64,000 nucleotides of DNA, taken from assembly GCF_019443085.1 (NCBI RefSeq), contig NZ_JAHZIL010000004.1, positions 248,001 through 312,000 on the forward strand. Reading direction: 5' to 3'. The stretch comes from Marinobacter sp. F4218 (GTDB lineage: Bacteria > Pseudomonadota > Gammaproteobacteria > Pseudomonadales > Oleiphilaceae). Positions 15,553 to 24,503 of the stretch are shown here, piece after piece. Below the pieces are notes generated by a model that saw nothing but the letters and a program-made list of their open reading frames with translations, was not told the origin of the DNA and did not search any database. A program made the translations under genes and the position numbers. Every line of letters begins with the position of its first letter. Within the stretch, counting starts at the first letter, position 1.

Positions 15553-16730
15553 TGTTCAGCCTCTTCGGTCTCCCTGAGCGCGCCGGTTTGCGGATCGATC
15601 CATTTCTGGACCGGATTCACGGTGATTCCCGACCGGACCTTCTGCAGTCCCTCCACGATCACCCGGTCTCCGGCCTCCAGGCCACTTTCCACCACCATCA
15701 TCGCGCCCCGCCGGGGGCCGGTTGTCACAAAGCGCTGGGCAACCTGCTGCTCGTCGCTCACCAACAGCACGAACTTGCCCTCAATGGTCTCCTGGATCGC
15801 CATCTGGGGGACGAGAGCCTGAACTTCACCAGACTGGCCTTCAATCAACAGGGTCACATACAAACCGGGGAGCAGGATCGCGCCCGGATTCGGGAAAACG
15901 GCGCGCATGGCTACCGTGCCGGTGCTGTTGTCGGTCCGGACATCGGCAAAATCCAGAACCCCGTTCTGGCCATAGCTTTCACCATCAGGCAGTGTGAGTG
16001 ACAACGACAACTGACTGGCAATGTCCCGCGTCGAGCCGGAGTTGGCCCGGCGGTACGAGACATAATCCGCCTCATTAACCTCGAACTGAACGTAGATGGG
16101 ATCGGTGACCAACACTTCGGTGATCGGCCCGCTCGAGGGATTCACCACCGCACCCACGTCAAAGTTGAGCTTGCCGATCCAGCCATCAAAAGGCGCGCGG
16201 ATTTCTGCGTAATCGAGATTGGTTCTGGCTTTGTCTACCGCAGCTTCCGCCGACTGAAGCTGGCTCTGGGCGGCATTGAACCGATCCTTCAGCTTATCCA
16301 GGTCCGCATCGGACAGAAATCCCTTGCCGGCCACCTCCTCGCCGCGCCGGAGGTTCTTGGTGGCCGATTCCACCTCTGCCCTGGCGGCAGCCAACTCCGC
16401 CTCCGCCTGCTTGAGACTGGCGCTGGCCGTGGTGTCCTCGAGACGGAACAGCACCTGGCCCCGACTGACCCTGGCGCCCTCCTCAAACAGAATCTCGCGG
16501 ATTTCGGCTTCAATACGAGCGGTGATGTCGGCTTTCGCGGAGGCGGCGGTTCTCGCCACGAATTCACGGGAAGGCCGCACTTCCGAATCCTCGACCACCA
16601 CCACGGATACTGACGGCGGCTCGGCCTGCGGTGGCTCGGAGGGCTCAGAGCATCCCACAATCAGGCTCAAGGCCAGGACAAAAACCGGAAGATGCTGAAC
16701 GTGTTCCTTTCGAGCAAAAGAGCTGGACAT
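15549..16730 (-). CDS. RND efflux periplasmic adaptor (membrane fusion protein)
   Basis: The 393-residue protein has an N-terminal hydrophobic segment ending LIVGCSEPSEPP, a probable lipobox that would anchor it to the inner membrane. Then come the half-motif of the lipoyl domain (ADITARIEAEIREILFEEGARVSRGQVLFRLED), a coiled-coil hairpin (about 105-175), the second lipoyl half (LDYAEIRAPFDGWIGKLNFDVGAVV) and beta-barrel and membrane-proximal domains. It is the first gene of the pair with the RND permease. About 140 bases separate it from the next upstream gene; no regulator is adjacent on that side. Confidence 0.93.
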   Translation of the reverse strand: MSSSFARKEHVQHLPVFVLALSLIVGCSEPSEPPQAEPPSVSVVVVEDSEVRPSREFVARTAASAKADITARIEAEIREILFEEGARVSRGQVLFRLEDTTASASLKQAEAELAAARAEVESATKNLRRGEEVAGKGFLSDADLDKLKDRFNAAQSQLQSAEAAVDKARTNLDYAEIRAPFDGWIGKLNFDVGAVVNPSSGPITEVLVTDPIYVQFEVNEADYVSYRRANSGSTRDIASQLSLSLTLPDGESYGQNGVLDFADVRTDNSTGTVAMRAVFPNPGAILLPGLYVTLLIEGQSGEVQALVPQMAIQETIEGKFVLLVSDEQQVAQRFVTTGPRRGAMMVVESGLEAGDRVIVEGLQKVRSGITVNPVQKWIDPQTGALRETEEAEQ

Positions 16731-16869
16731 CGATTCCCTTCCCTCTTTGATGCAGTCACATGCCGCGAGAACTCACAGAATTACCCCTAGATTAGTCGAT
16801 AGGCCCGAAAAAGCGTGGATGTTGGGATAAGACGCCAGTTTTATCTGGCCTGAGGAAACATCGTCCAGT

Positions 16870-17766
16870 TCACTTCCGGCTTTCATCCATGTTTTTCAGG
16901 TACCACCTGCCCTCGTCATTCCGGCAAATCTGCAGATCCTGGTGCCTTAGCAGTTCACCTTTCCTGAAACTATTGAGCGCGACCATCCGGCAGGATTCGC
17001 CGCCCTCGAACGAATCCGAAACCAATTCAAATCGACCGGTGATCGAACCATCGGAGGTCACAAACTCCTCCGAATTGCCAACCTCTGCCGTATTCAGAAA
17101 GGTCTGCAGCCGACTCTCAAGCCTGGCGCGATCTTCGTCCGACAGCCTGACGTCCGAAGGTACCAACATCTGGGCCGCATTTCCGAGCAGGTTGATCGGT
17201 GCCTTGATTATGCCGGTAATGACGTTGGTAAACGTTTTTTCGCCGGCACTGGAGGCAATCTCGTTCGCATCCGCCACTATCTTTTCGACCCGGTCGAGGG
17301 TCGGGGGAATGGTCCGGCGGATATTCTGGCTTTCCTCCAGCACGGACGGAATGATGGCCCTGTAGGCTTCGAGTTCCGCGAGGACTTGGGGCATGAGGGA
17401 CCTAACTGCGGCCACCTCAGAGCGAATATTTATCGATTCCTGCCTCAACAGGTCTGCCTGTTGGATAACCTGGGGCAGAGTGTTCCGGATCGCCTCGGAT
17501 TCCTTCAACACGGAGGGCACCAGCAATCGAACCGCCTCCGTTTCTTTGAGGGCATCCCGGGCCAGGAATCTCAATTGTTCCGACTCGTTGAGAAATTCCG
17601 GCGCCAGCTCAACCGCGGGCTTAAGCGACTCGGCAATCCCGGATGCCTTTTGAAGGCCCTCGGATATCCGGTCGGCGCTTCGGAGCACGGCGTAGCCAAA
17701 ATAGAAAATAGACGCCGCCAGCACCAGTATGCTCAGCGTTCGAAAGGATTCGGATAACGTCTTCAC
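16870..17766 (-). CDS. Membrane-anchored helical-repeat protein with surface-antigen-like C-terminus
   Basis: The protein has 298 residues from GTG 17766, which has GGAGG seven bases before it; longer starts lack this. An N-terminal membrane helix (LSILVLAASIFYFGYAVLRSA) is followed by about 120 residues of repeating helices with the unit LxPxVLxExExxRxxxPxVxxx, predicting a long rod. The C-terminal 80 residues (RLESRLQTFLNTAEVGNSEEFVTSDGSITGRFELV, then ESCRMVALN and LQICRNDEGRWYL) resemble the 17-kDa surface antigen/RT0821-type domain with its two cysteines and final W. The combination is unusual; function is unknown. It stands alone between the efflux genes and a divergent DUF4239 gene. Confidence 0.7.
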   Translation of the reverse strand: MKTLSESFRTLSILVLAASIFYFGYAVLRSADRISEGLQKASGIAESLKPAVELAPEFLNESEQLRFLARDALKETEAVRLLVPSVLKESEAIRNTLPQVIQQADLLRQESINIRSEVAAVRSLMPQVLAELEAYRAIIPSVLEESQNIRRTIPPTLDRVEKIVADANEIASSAGEKTFTNVITGIIKAPINLLGNAAQMLVPSDVRLSDEDRARLESRLQTFLNTAEVGNSEEFVTSDGSITGRFELVSDSFEGGESCRMVALNSFRKGELLRHQDLQICRNDEGRWYLKNMDESRK

Positions 17767-17922
17767 GGAGCGGCCTCCCCGACCCTGGGGCCCCACAAGA
17801 GGTATGAAAAGATTAGACCAGCCGTTGCCGGGCGTCCACGACCTGAAAACGCCCCCAAACTTGGCCTGCCGGCTGATCAAAGATGACTATACTCATTGGA
17901 ATCGGCAGGGAGCGGACAAAAA

Positions 17923-18732
17923 ATGAGCTACCAGGCATGGTTGGACTCACTTTCAATCGGGGAAATCTTTATCGTTTTCGTGCTGGGTGGCGCCGTGATT
18001 GCCGAGTGCGGCTACCGGATCGGTCGCTGGTGGCAGTTTCGTACTCCCGGAAACAAGGAGGGCCCCACCCAAATGCTCGTCGGTTCGCTCCTTGGCCTGC
18101 TTGCCTTCCTGCTTGCGGTCACCATGGGCATGGCCTCGGATCGTTTCGACACCCGCCGGGGCATGATTGTTACCGAAGCGAACATGATCGGAACCGCCTA
18201 TCTGCGGGCCGGCTTCCTGCCTGACGCGGAGGCTGCGAAAAGCCGGAGCCTGCTTCGTGAATACGCCCCACTCCGGGTCCTTGCGGACCACCCGCAGGAT
18301 GTTCCGCAAAGGATCGCGCGGTCACTGGAACTGCACGAGGAACTCTGGACCATTGCCGAGACACTTGCCCATTCAATGCCCGAATCCGTGGTTCTGTCAC
18401 TCTATATTGATGCGCTGAACGAGATGATAGACATACATGAATCACGGGTGACAGCCGGTATCTACGGGCGGCTCCCCGCGACTATCTTTATACTCCTGCT
18501 GATCAGTTCGGTGCTGACCCTCAGCATGGTCGGTTACAGTGCCGGCCTGACCGGTCGCCGCAGCCCACCCACCGCTGTCGTGATGATTGTTGTGCTGGGC
18601 GCCGTTATTACCCTGCTCCTCGATCTAGACCGCGGCCGTGGCGGTTTGATCACCATAAACCAGCAACCACTGATTGATCTGCAGCAGAGCATGGATGCCG
18701 ATTTCGAGAGGAATACACTCCAGGACGACTGA
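17923..18732 (+). CDS. DUF4239 (bestrophin-like) membrane protein
   Basis: The 269-residue protein starts at ATG 17923 after AGGGAG. Two membrane helices lie near the N-terminus (GEIFIVFVLGGAVIAECGYRIG and LVGSLLGLLAFLLAVTMGMASDRF) and two near the C-terminus (ATIFILLLISSVLTLSMVGYSAGL and AVVMIVVLGAVITLLLDLDRGRGG), with a soluble helical middle. The second-helix LGLLAFLLAFTxGMAxxRFDxRR pattern and the DLDRGRGG ending are typical of DUF4239, a bestrophin-related family that may form anion channels. It is a single gene closed by a bidirectional terminator. Confidence 0.85.
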   Translation: MSYQAWLDSLSIGEIFIVFVLGGAVIAECGYRIGRWWQFRTPGNKEGPTQMLVGSLLGLLAFLLAVTMGMASDRFDTRRGMIVTEANMIGTAYLRAGFLPDAEAAKSRSLLREYAPLRVLADHPQDVPQRIARSLELHEELWTIAETLAHSMPESVVLSLYIDALNEMIDIHESRVTAGIYGRLPATIFILLLISSVLTLSMVGYSAGLTGRRSPPTAVVMIVVLGAVITLLLDLDRGRGGLITINQQPLIDLQQSMDADFERNTLQDD

Positions 18733-18751
18733 CAGGCACCGGAATTCCCAT

Positions 18752-18780
18752 AAAAAAAGCCGCTACGAATAGCGGCTTTC
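18752..18780. terminator. Bidirectional rho-independent terminator
   Basis: AAAGCCGCTA (18756-18765) pairs perfectly with TAGCGGCTTT (18770-18779) around CGAA, with an A run upstream and T at the end. It serves the DUF4239 gene and, on the other strand, the end of the liv transporter operon. Confidence 0.92.
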
Positions 18781-18801
18781 TCGGTGGTCGGAGCCCAGCT
18801 C

Positions 18802-19797
18802 CTAGCCCAGATTCTTCTTCACGAACTTCTGGATCTCGCCAACGATACCACTGCGGAACGCGAGCACCGTAAGAATGAAGATTCCGCCGAGGATCGGATC
18901 AACCCAATCCCTCAACGCGCCTTGGGACAGCTGGTACTCGACGTTCACCACAAAGGTGGCGCCAACCACAGGCCCGAGCAATGTTCCCATACCACCGACC
19001 AGGGTCATCAGGATCACTTCACCCGACATGTGCCAATGGGCATCGTTCAGCGACGCCAACTGGAACACCACCGATTTCATTGACCCGGCCAGGCCCGCCA
19101 GGGCGGCAGAGATCACAAAGGCCAGCACCTTGTAACGGTTCACGTTGTAGCCCAGAGATATGGCGCGGGGCTCGTTCTGCTTGATCGACTTGAGTACCTG
19201 ACCGTAAGGACTGCTGACAATGCGTTGAACCAGCAGGTAACACCCGAGGAAAACCGCCAGCACGAAGTAGTACATGTTCAGGTTGTTCTCGAGGTTGATC
19301 AGGCCGAACAGGTGGCCACGGGGGATGCCGTGCATGCCATCCTCGCCGCCGGTGAACTCCGACTGCACGAAGAAGAAGAACACCAGTTGGGCCAGCGCCA
19401 GGGTGACCATGGCGAAGTAGATGCCCTGACGACGGATCGACAGCAGGGCAAACGCCAGGCCCAGCAAGGTGGCAAGGGCCGTACCCGCGAGAATCCCCAT
19501 TTCTGTGGTCAGACCGGAAAAGTTACTCAGCAGGTACCCGGTGGTGTACCCCCCGGTTGCCAGGAACGCCGCGTGGCCGAAGGACAGCAGGCCAGTGAAG
19601 CCGAATAGAAGGTTGAAGGCCACCGCGAACAGCGCGAAGCACAGGATCTTCATCAGGAAGACCGGGTACATGACAAACGGCGCCGCCACCAGAAGCAGGA
19701 CCAGTACGCCATTGAGCATCATTTTCTTGCGATCTTCGATCTTCTGCTGTTCCAGAATAGCTTTTTGAATGTCGGCCGGATTGAATGACTGGCTCAT
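18802..19797 (-). CDS. livM: Branched-chain amino-acid-type ABC transporter permease (LivM-like)
   Basis: The 331-residue protein has eight to ten membrane helices and the LivM signature region (FNLLFGFTGLLSFGHAAFLATGGYTTGYLL) plus the EAA-like loop around FVISAALAGLAGSM. The N-terminus carries a short charged extension (NPADIQKAILEQQKIEDRKK). It forms the transmembrane channel with LivH. It is the last gene of the leftward operon, two bases after livH, followed by the terminator at 18752-18780. Family members import hydrophobic amino acids, but also urea, aromatic acids and other carboxylates, so the substrate is open. Confidence 0.92.
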   Translation of the reverse strand: MSQSFNPADIQKAILEQQKIEDRKKMMLNGVLVLLLVAAPFVMYPVFLMKILCFALFAVAFNLLFGFTGLLSFGHAAFLATGGYTTGYLLSNFSGLTTEMGILAGTALATLLGLAFALLSIRRQGIYFAMVTLALAQLVFFFFVQSEFTGGEDGMHGIPRGHLFGLINLENNLNMYYFVLAVFLGCYLLVQRIVSSPYGQVLKSIKQNEPRAISLGYNVNRYKVLAFVISAALAGLAGSMKSVVFQLASLNDAHWHMSGEVILMTLVGGMGTLLGPVVGATFVVNVEYQLSQGALRDWVDPILGGIFILTVLAFRSGIVGEIQKFVKKNLG

Positions 19798-19799
19798 GG

Positions 19800-20687
19800 T
19801 TACGCCTCCTTACCAAACAGGCCTGCAGGCCGGAACATCAGAACCACCACCATGACCAGGAAGATCACCGCGGACGAGGCAGGCGGATAGAAGGTTTTCG
19901 TGAGCCCTTCGATAACCCCCATCAGGATACCGGTAATGATCGCGCCCCCGATGGAGCCCATGCCGCCGATGACGACAACCGCAAACACGGTAATCAGGAT
20001 GTGGGAGCCCATTACTGGCGTGACCGAGTAGATCGGTGCCGCCAGAACCCCGGCGAACGCAGCCAGCATGACGCCAAAGCCGTATGTGAGGCTCACCAGC
20101 AGCGGCACGTTGATCCCGAAGCCCTGCATGAGCTGGGCGTCTTCGGTGCCCGCACGCAGGTAGGCACCAAGCTTGGTCTTTTCAATCATGAACCAGGTGC
20201 CAAAGCAGACCAGCAGGGCAATCACGATGACCCAGGCCCGATAATACGGCAGGAACATGAAGCCGAGGTTCATCCCGCCCTTGAACAGGTCCGGCATAGA
20301 GTAGCGCATGCCGGACACGCCATAGATGTTGGTCAGCACGCCCTGAATCAGCAGGGCAATACCGAAGGTCAGCAACAGACTGTAGATATGATCCTGGCCC
20401 GCTATGCGGCGGAGCAGGAAATACTCGATGATCACCCCGACCACACCAACCAATAGTGGCGCCAGGAGCAGCGCGACCCAGTAGTTGACCCCCAGAACGT
20501 CGAACAGGATGACGGTGGCCATTGCACCGAGCATGTACATCGCCCCGTGGGCAAAGTTAATAATCTTGAGCAGACCGAAAATAACCGCCAACCCGAGACT
20601 CAACAGCGCGTAGAAAGCGCCGTTAATGACCCCGATCAGAAGCTGACCAGACAGCACCGCAAGGGGGACATCGAAAATCATGGACAT
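19800..20687 (-). CDS. livH: Branched-chain amino-acid-type ABC transporter permease (LivH-like)
   Basis: The 295-residue protein starts within MSMIFDVPLAVLSGQLLIGVINGAFYALLSLGLAVIFGLLKIINFAHGAMYMLGA, the classical LivH opening. The cytoplasmic coupling loop appears at ALMQGFGINVPLLVSLTYGFGVMLAAFAGVLAAP-type sequence (here with QLMQGFG). It pairs with the LivM-like protein encoded next. A stem-loop in the 106-base gap upstream separates it from the binding-protein gene. Confidence 0.93.
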   Translation of the reverse strand: MSMIFDVPLAVLSGQLLIGVINGAFYALLSLGLAVIFGLLKIINFAHGAMYMLGAMATVILFDVLGVNYWVALLLAPLLVGVVGVIIEYFLLRRIAGQDHIYSLLLTFGIALLIQGVLTNIYGVSGMRYSMPDLFKGGMNLGFMFLPYYRAWVIVIALLVCFGTWFMIEKTKLGAYLRAGTEDAQLMQGFGINVPLLVSLTYGFGVMLAAFAGVLAAPIYSVTPVMGSHILITVFAVVVIGGMGSIGGAIITGILMGVIEGLTKTFYPPASSAVIFLVMVVVLMFRPAGLFGKEA

Positions 20688-20748
20688 GTTGCTAACTCCA
20701 AAAGCAGCGCGGACGGTTTACCTGACACCGTCGTTGCAGATTCCTGGG

Positions 20749-20776
20749 GCTAGCCCGGCCAAAACGGCCGGGTAGC
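20749..20776 (-). promoter_or_regulatory. Intergenic stem-loop between binding-protein and livH genes
   Basis: GCTAGCCCGGCC (20749-20760) pairs with GGCCGGGTAGC (20766-20776) with one bulged G. There is no T run. Such hairpins downstream of binding-protein genes commonly protect the 5' transcript and lower expression of the permeases. Confidence 0.6.
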
Positions 20777-20793
20777 TCCCTGGGGTTACGCTC

Positions 20794-22008
20794 TTACTTG
20801 CTGGTTACCAGCGGGCACTTGCTCTCGGAGAGCGGACGGTAGGCTTCATCTGCGGGAATGGTGCGCAGAATCTTGTACAGGTCCCACTCGTTCTCGGACT
20901 CGTCCGGAGTTTTCACCTCGGCCAGGTACATGTCGTGCACCATCCGGCCGTCTTCGCGGATCTGGCCGTTGGTCGCGAACATGTCGTTGATCGGCGTATC
21001 CATCATCTGCTTGCGCACGGTCTGTGCATCGTCAGAACCGGTTGCTTCAACAGCTTTCAGGTACTGCATGGTGCTGGAGTAGACGCCGGCGTGAACCATG
21101 GTCGGACGCACGCCGGTCTCTTCCATGAAGCGGTCGGACCACTCACGGGTGTCGTCGTTCATGTCCCAGTACCAGCCGGTGGTGAGCTGGATACCCTGTG
21201 CGGCCTCAACACCCAGTGCGTTTACATCGGTCAGGAACAGCAGCAGTGCGGCAAGGGTCTGGCCGGACTGGGTCACACCAAACTCACTGGCGGTGTTGAT
21301 CGCGTTGGTGGTGTCGGCACCGGCGTTTGCCAGGGCGACCACGTCAGCACCAGACGCCTGGGCCTGCAGGATGAATGAAGAGAAATCAGGTGTCGGGAAC
21401 GGGTGACGCAGTGTGCCGATCACTTCCCCACCGTTTTCCTCGACCACGCGGGAGACATCGCCCTCAAGGGCATGGCCGAAGGCGTAGTCGGCAGTCAGGA
21501 TGTACCAGGTCTTGCCACCCTCTTTTACCACGGCGCTCGCCGTACCGTTGGCCAGCGGATAGGTGTCATACACGTAGTGGATATGGTTCGGCGTGCAGTG
21601 TTCGTTGGTGATGCTGGAGGCGGCGGAACCGGAAATGATACCCAGCTTGTCGTTCTCTTCGAGAATGTCACTGACGGCAATCGAAACCGACGAGGCAACA
21701 AGCCCGGCTACCAGATCAACGTCTTCGTTCTCGACCCAGCGACGCACGGTGGAAGAGGCTACGTCTGCACTGTTGCGGTCGTCGGCGCTGACGACTTCGA
21801 TCTTGGCGCCATTCACTTTGCCGCCGAAGTCGGCGATCGCCATTTCCATCGCTTTCAGGCCGTTTGGACCTGCCAGATCCCGGTAGGTACCAGACATATC
21901 CGCCAGATAGCCGATCTTGACGGTATCGTTTGAAATGGCGGCCTGGGCACCGCTGGCCATCATGGCTGAGGCAACGGCTGTGGTCAGAAGCTTTTTCATC
22001 ATTGTCAT
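20794..22008 (-). CDS. ABC transporter substrate-binding protein (LivK/peripla_BP_6 type)
   Basis: The 404-residue protein carries a signal peptide ending GAQAAISNDTVKIGYLADMSGTYRDLAG, where the KIGYLADMSG opening is typical of the type I periplasmic binding fold used by Liv systems. GLVASSVSIAVSDI and WYILTADYAFGHALEGDV follow the usual two-lobe pattern. Close family members bind aromatic or branched carboxylates as well as amino acids; the ligand here cannot be told. It is encoded between livF and livH in the operon, with 78 bases after livF. Confidence 0.9.
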   Translation of the reverse strand: MTMMKKLLTTAVASAMMASGAQAAISNDTVKIGYLADMSGTYRDLAGPNGLKAMEMAIADFGGKVNGAKIEVVSADDRNSADVASSTVRRWVENEDVDLVAGLVASSVSIAVSDILEENDKLGIISGSAASSITNEHCTPNHIHYVYDTYPLANGTASAVVKEGGKTWYILTADYAFGHALEGDVSRVVEENGGEVIGTLRHPFPTPDFSSFILQAQASGADVVALANAGADTTNAINTASEFGVTQSGQTLAALLLFLTDVNALGVEAAQGIQLTTGWYWDMNDDTREWSDRFMEETGVRPTMVHAGVYSSTMQYLKAVEATGSDDAQTVRKQMMDTPINDMFATNGQIREDGRMVHDMYLAEVKTPDESENEWDLYKILRTIPADEAYRPLSESKCPLVTSK

Positions 22009-22086
22009 TGTTGTATCTCCGCTACTGTGTTGCGTTGGTTCGGGTTTATTTTTGCTTTTGTTGCTTTCGCTCTTACCTATCCGGGA

Positions 22087-22809
22087 TCACACACCCAAAT
22101 AGCGATCCAGCACCGACTGTTTGGCACTCAACTCATCGGCACCGATTTCTTCCACAATCTGCCCATGCTCAACCACGTAATGGCGATCGGCCAGGGGCGC
22201 TGCGAAGTGGAAATTCTGTTCGACCAATACAATGGTCAGACCCTTGTCCTTGAGCTTGATCAGCACTTCGCCCAACTTCTCGACGATGACCGGCGCAAGA
22301 CCTTCGGTAATCTCGTCCAGCAACAGCATGTTGGCTCCGGTGCGCAGGATGCGGGCCATGGCCAGCATCTGCTGCTCACCGCCCGAGAGCTTGGTGCCCT
22401 GGCTGAAGCGACGTTCGTAGAGGTTGGGGAACATGGTGTAAATCTCTTCCAGGCCCATGCCACCGCTGCGCACCACCGGTGGCAGGGTGAGGTTTTCCTG
22501 GACGCTGAGTGCCGAAAAAATGCCCCGATGCTCGGGGCAATACCCGACACCCAACCTGGCAATATGGTGCGGGGCGCAGGACATCGTCTCTTCCCCGTTG
22601 ATCATGATCGAGCCCGTGCGGCGACCGACCATGTTCATGATCGCCTTCAGGGTGGTGCTGCGGCCGGCACCGTTGCGGCCCAGCAACGTCACCAGTTCAC
22701 CGCGATTAACCACCAGATCAATGCCATGCAGAATGTGGGACTCGCCATAAAAGGCGTGCAGCCCCGAAACGCGCAGCTGTTCGTATTCCCGGTCCAGACG
22801 CTGACTCAT
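22087..22809 (-). CDS. livF: Liv-type ABC transporter ATPase (LivF-like), Walker A Lys replaced by Arg
   Basis: The 240-residue ATPase has all ABC motifs in order: Walker A LLGRNGAGRSTTL (about 43-55), signature LSGGEQQMLAMARIL, Walker B MLLLDEITEGLAP and the H-loop segment TIVLVEQNFHFA. The codon at the invariant Walker A lysine is CGC (Arg). A few LivF-like proteins are known to me with Arg here, so it is not necessarily inactive; its partner LivG keeps the lysine. The start overlaps the LivG stop by four bases. Confidence 0.92.
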   Translation of the reverse strand: MSQRLDREYEQLRVSGLHAFYGESHILHGIDLVVNRGELVTLLGRNGAGRSTTLKAIMNMVGRRTGSIMINGEETMSCAPHHIARLGVGYCPEHRGIFSALSVQENLTLPPVVRSGGMGLEEIYTMFPNLYERRFSQGTKLSGGEQQMLAMARILRTGANMLLLDEITEGLAPVIVEKLGEVLIKLKDKGLTIVLVEQNFHFAAPLADRHYVVEHGQIVEEIGADELSAKQSVLDRYLGV

Positions 22810-23609
22810 TGGGCCGCCTCCGCCTTGTTTTCCGGATTCTGGGAACCACGTTCACCGGTTTCGCTGCTGCCCATGTAGACCTCCCGAACACGCGGATCGG
22901 CCGACACGGTCTCGTAGTCGCCTTCAGTGAGCACCGCGCCCTGAGCCAGCACGGTAATCCGGTCACACAGCTTGCTGACGACACTGAGGTTGTGCTCAAC
23001 CATCAGCACCGTGCGGCCCTGGGCAGCTTTGCGCACCAGCTCCACCACCCGGTCAACGTCTTCCGCACCCATGCCCTGGGTGGGCTCATCAAGCAGCAAC
23101 AGTTGCGGCTCCATCGCCAGGGTTGTGGCGAGTTCCAGCGCCCGCTTGCGACCGTAGGCCAGCTCAACAGTGGTGGTGTTGGCGTATTCGGCAAGACCCA
23201 CGGAGTCCAGCAGCTCCATGCAGCGTTCGTTCAGCTTGTTGAGGGAGAGCCCGGATTTCCAGAAACTGAACGACGAGCCTTCAAAGGATTGCAGCGCTAC
23301 GCGGATATTCTCCAACGCCGTCATGTGCGGGAACACGGCCGAAATCTGGAAGGAACGCACCACCCCTTTGCGGGCGATGGCTGCAGACTTCATGGCGGTG
23401 ATGTCCTGGCCGTTGAACAGGATCTGGCCACGGGTCGGAATCAGGAATTTGGTAAGCAGGTTAAAAACAGTGGTCTTACCTGCACCGTTGGGACCGATCA
23501 GGGCGTGGATGTGGCCTTTCTGAACCTTCAGATTCACGTCGTCGACCGCGACAAAGCCCTTGAACTCTTTGACAAGGTTGCGGGTCTCCAGAACGTACTG
23601 TTCACTCAT
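22806..23609 (-). CDS. livG: Liv-type ABC transporter ATPase (LivG-like)
   Basis: The 267-residue ATPase has Walker A GPNGAGKTTVFNLL (about 38-51), the degenerate LivG-type signature VELAYGRKRALELATTL, Walker B LLLLDEPTQGMGAEDVD and H-loop VLMVEHNLSVVSKL. The C-terminal VYMGSSETGERG tail is usual for LivG. It is the first transporter gene and lies 92 bases after the hydrolase gene; a palindromic site in that gap may be a second promoter. Confidence 0.93.
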   Translation of the reverse strand: MSEQYVLETRNLVKEFKGFVAVDDVNLKVQKGHIHALIGPNGAGKTTVFNLLTKFLIPTRGQILFNGQDITAMKSAAIARKGVVRSFQISAVFPHMTALENIRVALQSFEGSSFSFWKSGLSLNKLNERCMELLDSVGLAEYANTTTVELAYGRKRALELATTLAMEPQLLLLDEPTQGMGAEDVDRVVELVRKAAQGRTVLMVEHNLSVVSKLCDRITVLAQGAVLTEGDYETVSADPRVREVYMGSSETGERGSQNPENKAEAAQ

Positions 23610-23662
23610 GAGCCAGTCTACCTTTGTTATTGTTGTACATTTGAACTACTCTACAGATTAGA

Positions 23663-23684
23663 TTGACGTATACGTAAACGTCAA
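23663..23684 (-). promoter_or_regulatory. Palindromic MerR-type operator/promoter before livG
   Basis: Arms TTGACGT and ACGTCAA flank an eight-base centre. Read towards livG, TTGACG could be the -35 box and TAATCT, 18 bases on, the -10 box, so the palindrome lies in the spacer as MerR-family activators require. It shares TTTACGTA with the site at 26623-26643. Confidence 0.55.
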
Positions 23685-23701
23685 CAGGTATTTTGGGTTT
23701 T

Positions 23702-24499
23702 TCAAGCCAACGTCCTTAGCAAAAAGTCGCAGACCAGGTCGTGAACCTTGTCCGGCTTCTCGAGATGGGGAGAATGCCCGACCTCCGGTAAAAACACGGC
23801 TTCGGCGCTCGCCCCAATGCCTGCGACGATATCGGTTACCTGCTCAGGCACACCGTATTCGTCGTCCTGCCCCTGAATGATGATAGACGGACATTGGATT
23901 GCCGCCAGCCAGCGGTCGAAATCCATGTGATTCTGGAAGCCTTCATCCAGCCAGACCGTCTGCCACGCGTTGAACAGATCATCGGTGCGATCACCATGAT
24001 AGCGCTGCAGCTTGTCGCGAATGTCGGTTTCCCGGTAGCGCGAGGCCATTTCCCGGATTCCGGCAATGGTCAGGTGGTCGGCGTAGATGTGCGCTGCCAT
24101 GGTGACCAGCGCCCTCACCCGCGCGCCCAGTGCGCCCGCAGCAATAAGGGCTATAGAACCGCCATCGCTGTGACCGATGAGAACCACATCGTCGAGGCCG
24201 AGCGCGTCCAGCAGGGCCGGCAAAAGGACCTCACCTTCCTTCTCCTGGTAATCGTAGGGGCGCGGCAGGGGTTCGTCAGAGGAATGCCCGTACCCGAGAC
24301 GGTTGTAGATCAGGGCATCGTATCCGGTGGCCTTTGCCAGGCGTTCGGGAAATCGCCGCCACAGGGCAATACTGCCCAGGGATTCGTGCAGGAAGACCAG
24401 TGTCGGCCTCCCCTCCTGGCCTTGCCCCTCGTGGCGGATTCGGCGAACTTCCACGGAAGCCCCCTCCCCCAACGACACCATCATATCCCGGACCTGCAT
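23702..24499 (-). CDS. Alpha/beta-fold hydrolase
   Basis: The 265-residue protein has the alpha/beta-hydrolase layout: oxyanion segment LVFLHESLGS, NRLGYGHSS, nucleophile elbow VLIGHSDGGSIAL (Ser about 120), acid in IIQGQDDEYG and histidine in EVGHSPHLEKP. The GHSDGG elbow is common in small esterases and meta-cleavage-type hydrolases. It lies four bases after the thioesterase gene in the operon, so it probably releases an ester or acts on the CoA-pathway substrate taken up by the transporter. Substrate unknown. Confidence 0.85.
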   Translation of the reverse strand: MQVRDMMVSLGEGASVEVRRIRHEGQGQEGRPTLVFLHESLGSIALWRRFPERLAKATGYDALIYNRLGYGHSSDEPLPRPYDYQEKEGEVLLPALLDALGLDDVVLIGHSDGGSIALIAAGALGARVRALVTMAAHIYADHLTIAGIREMASRYRETDIRDKLQRYHGDRTDDLFNAWQTVWLDEGFQNHMDFDRWLAAIQCPSIIIQGQDDEYGVPEQVTDIVAGIGASAEAVFLPEVGHSPHLEKPDKVHDLVCDFLLRTLA

Positions 24500-24503
24500 G
24501 GCG

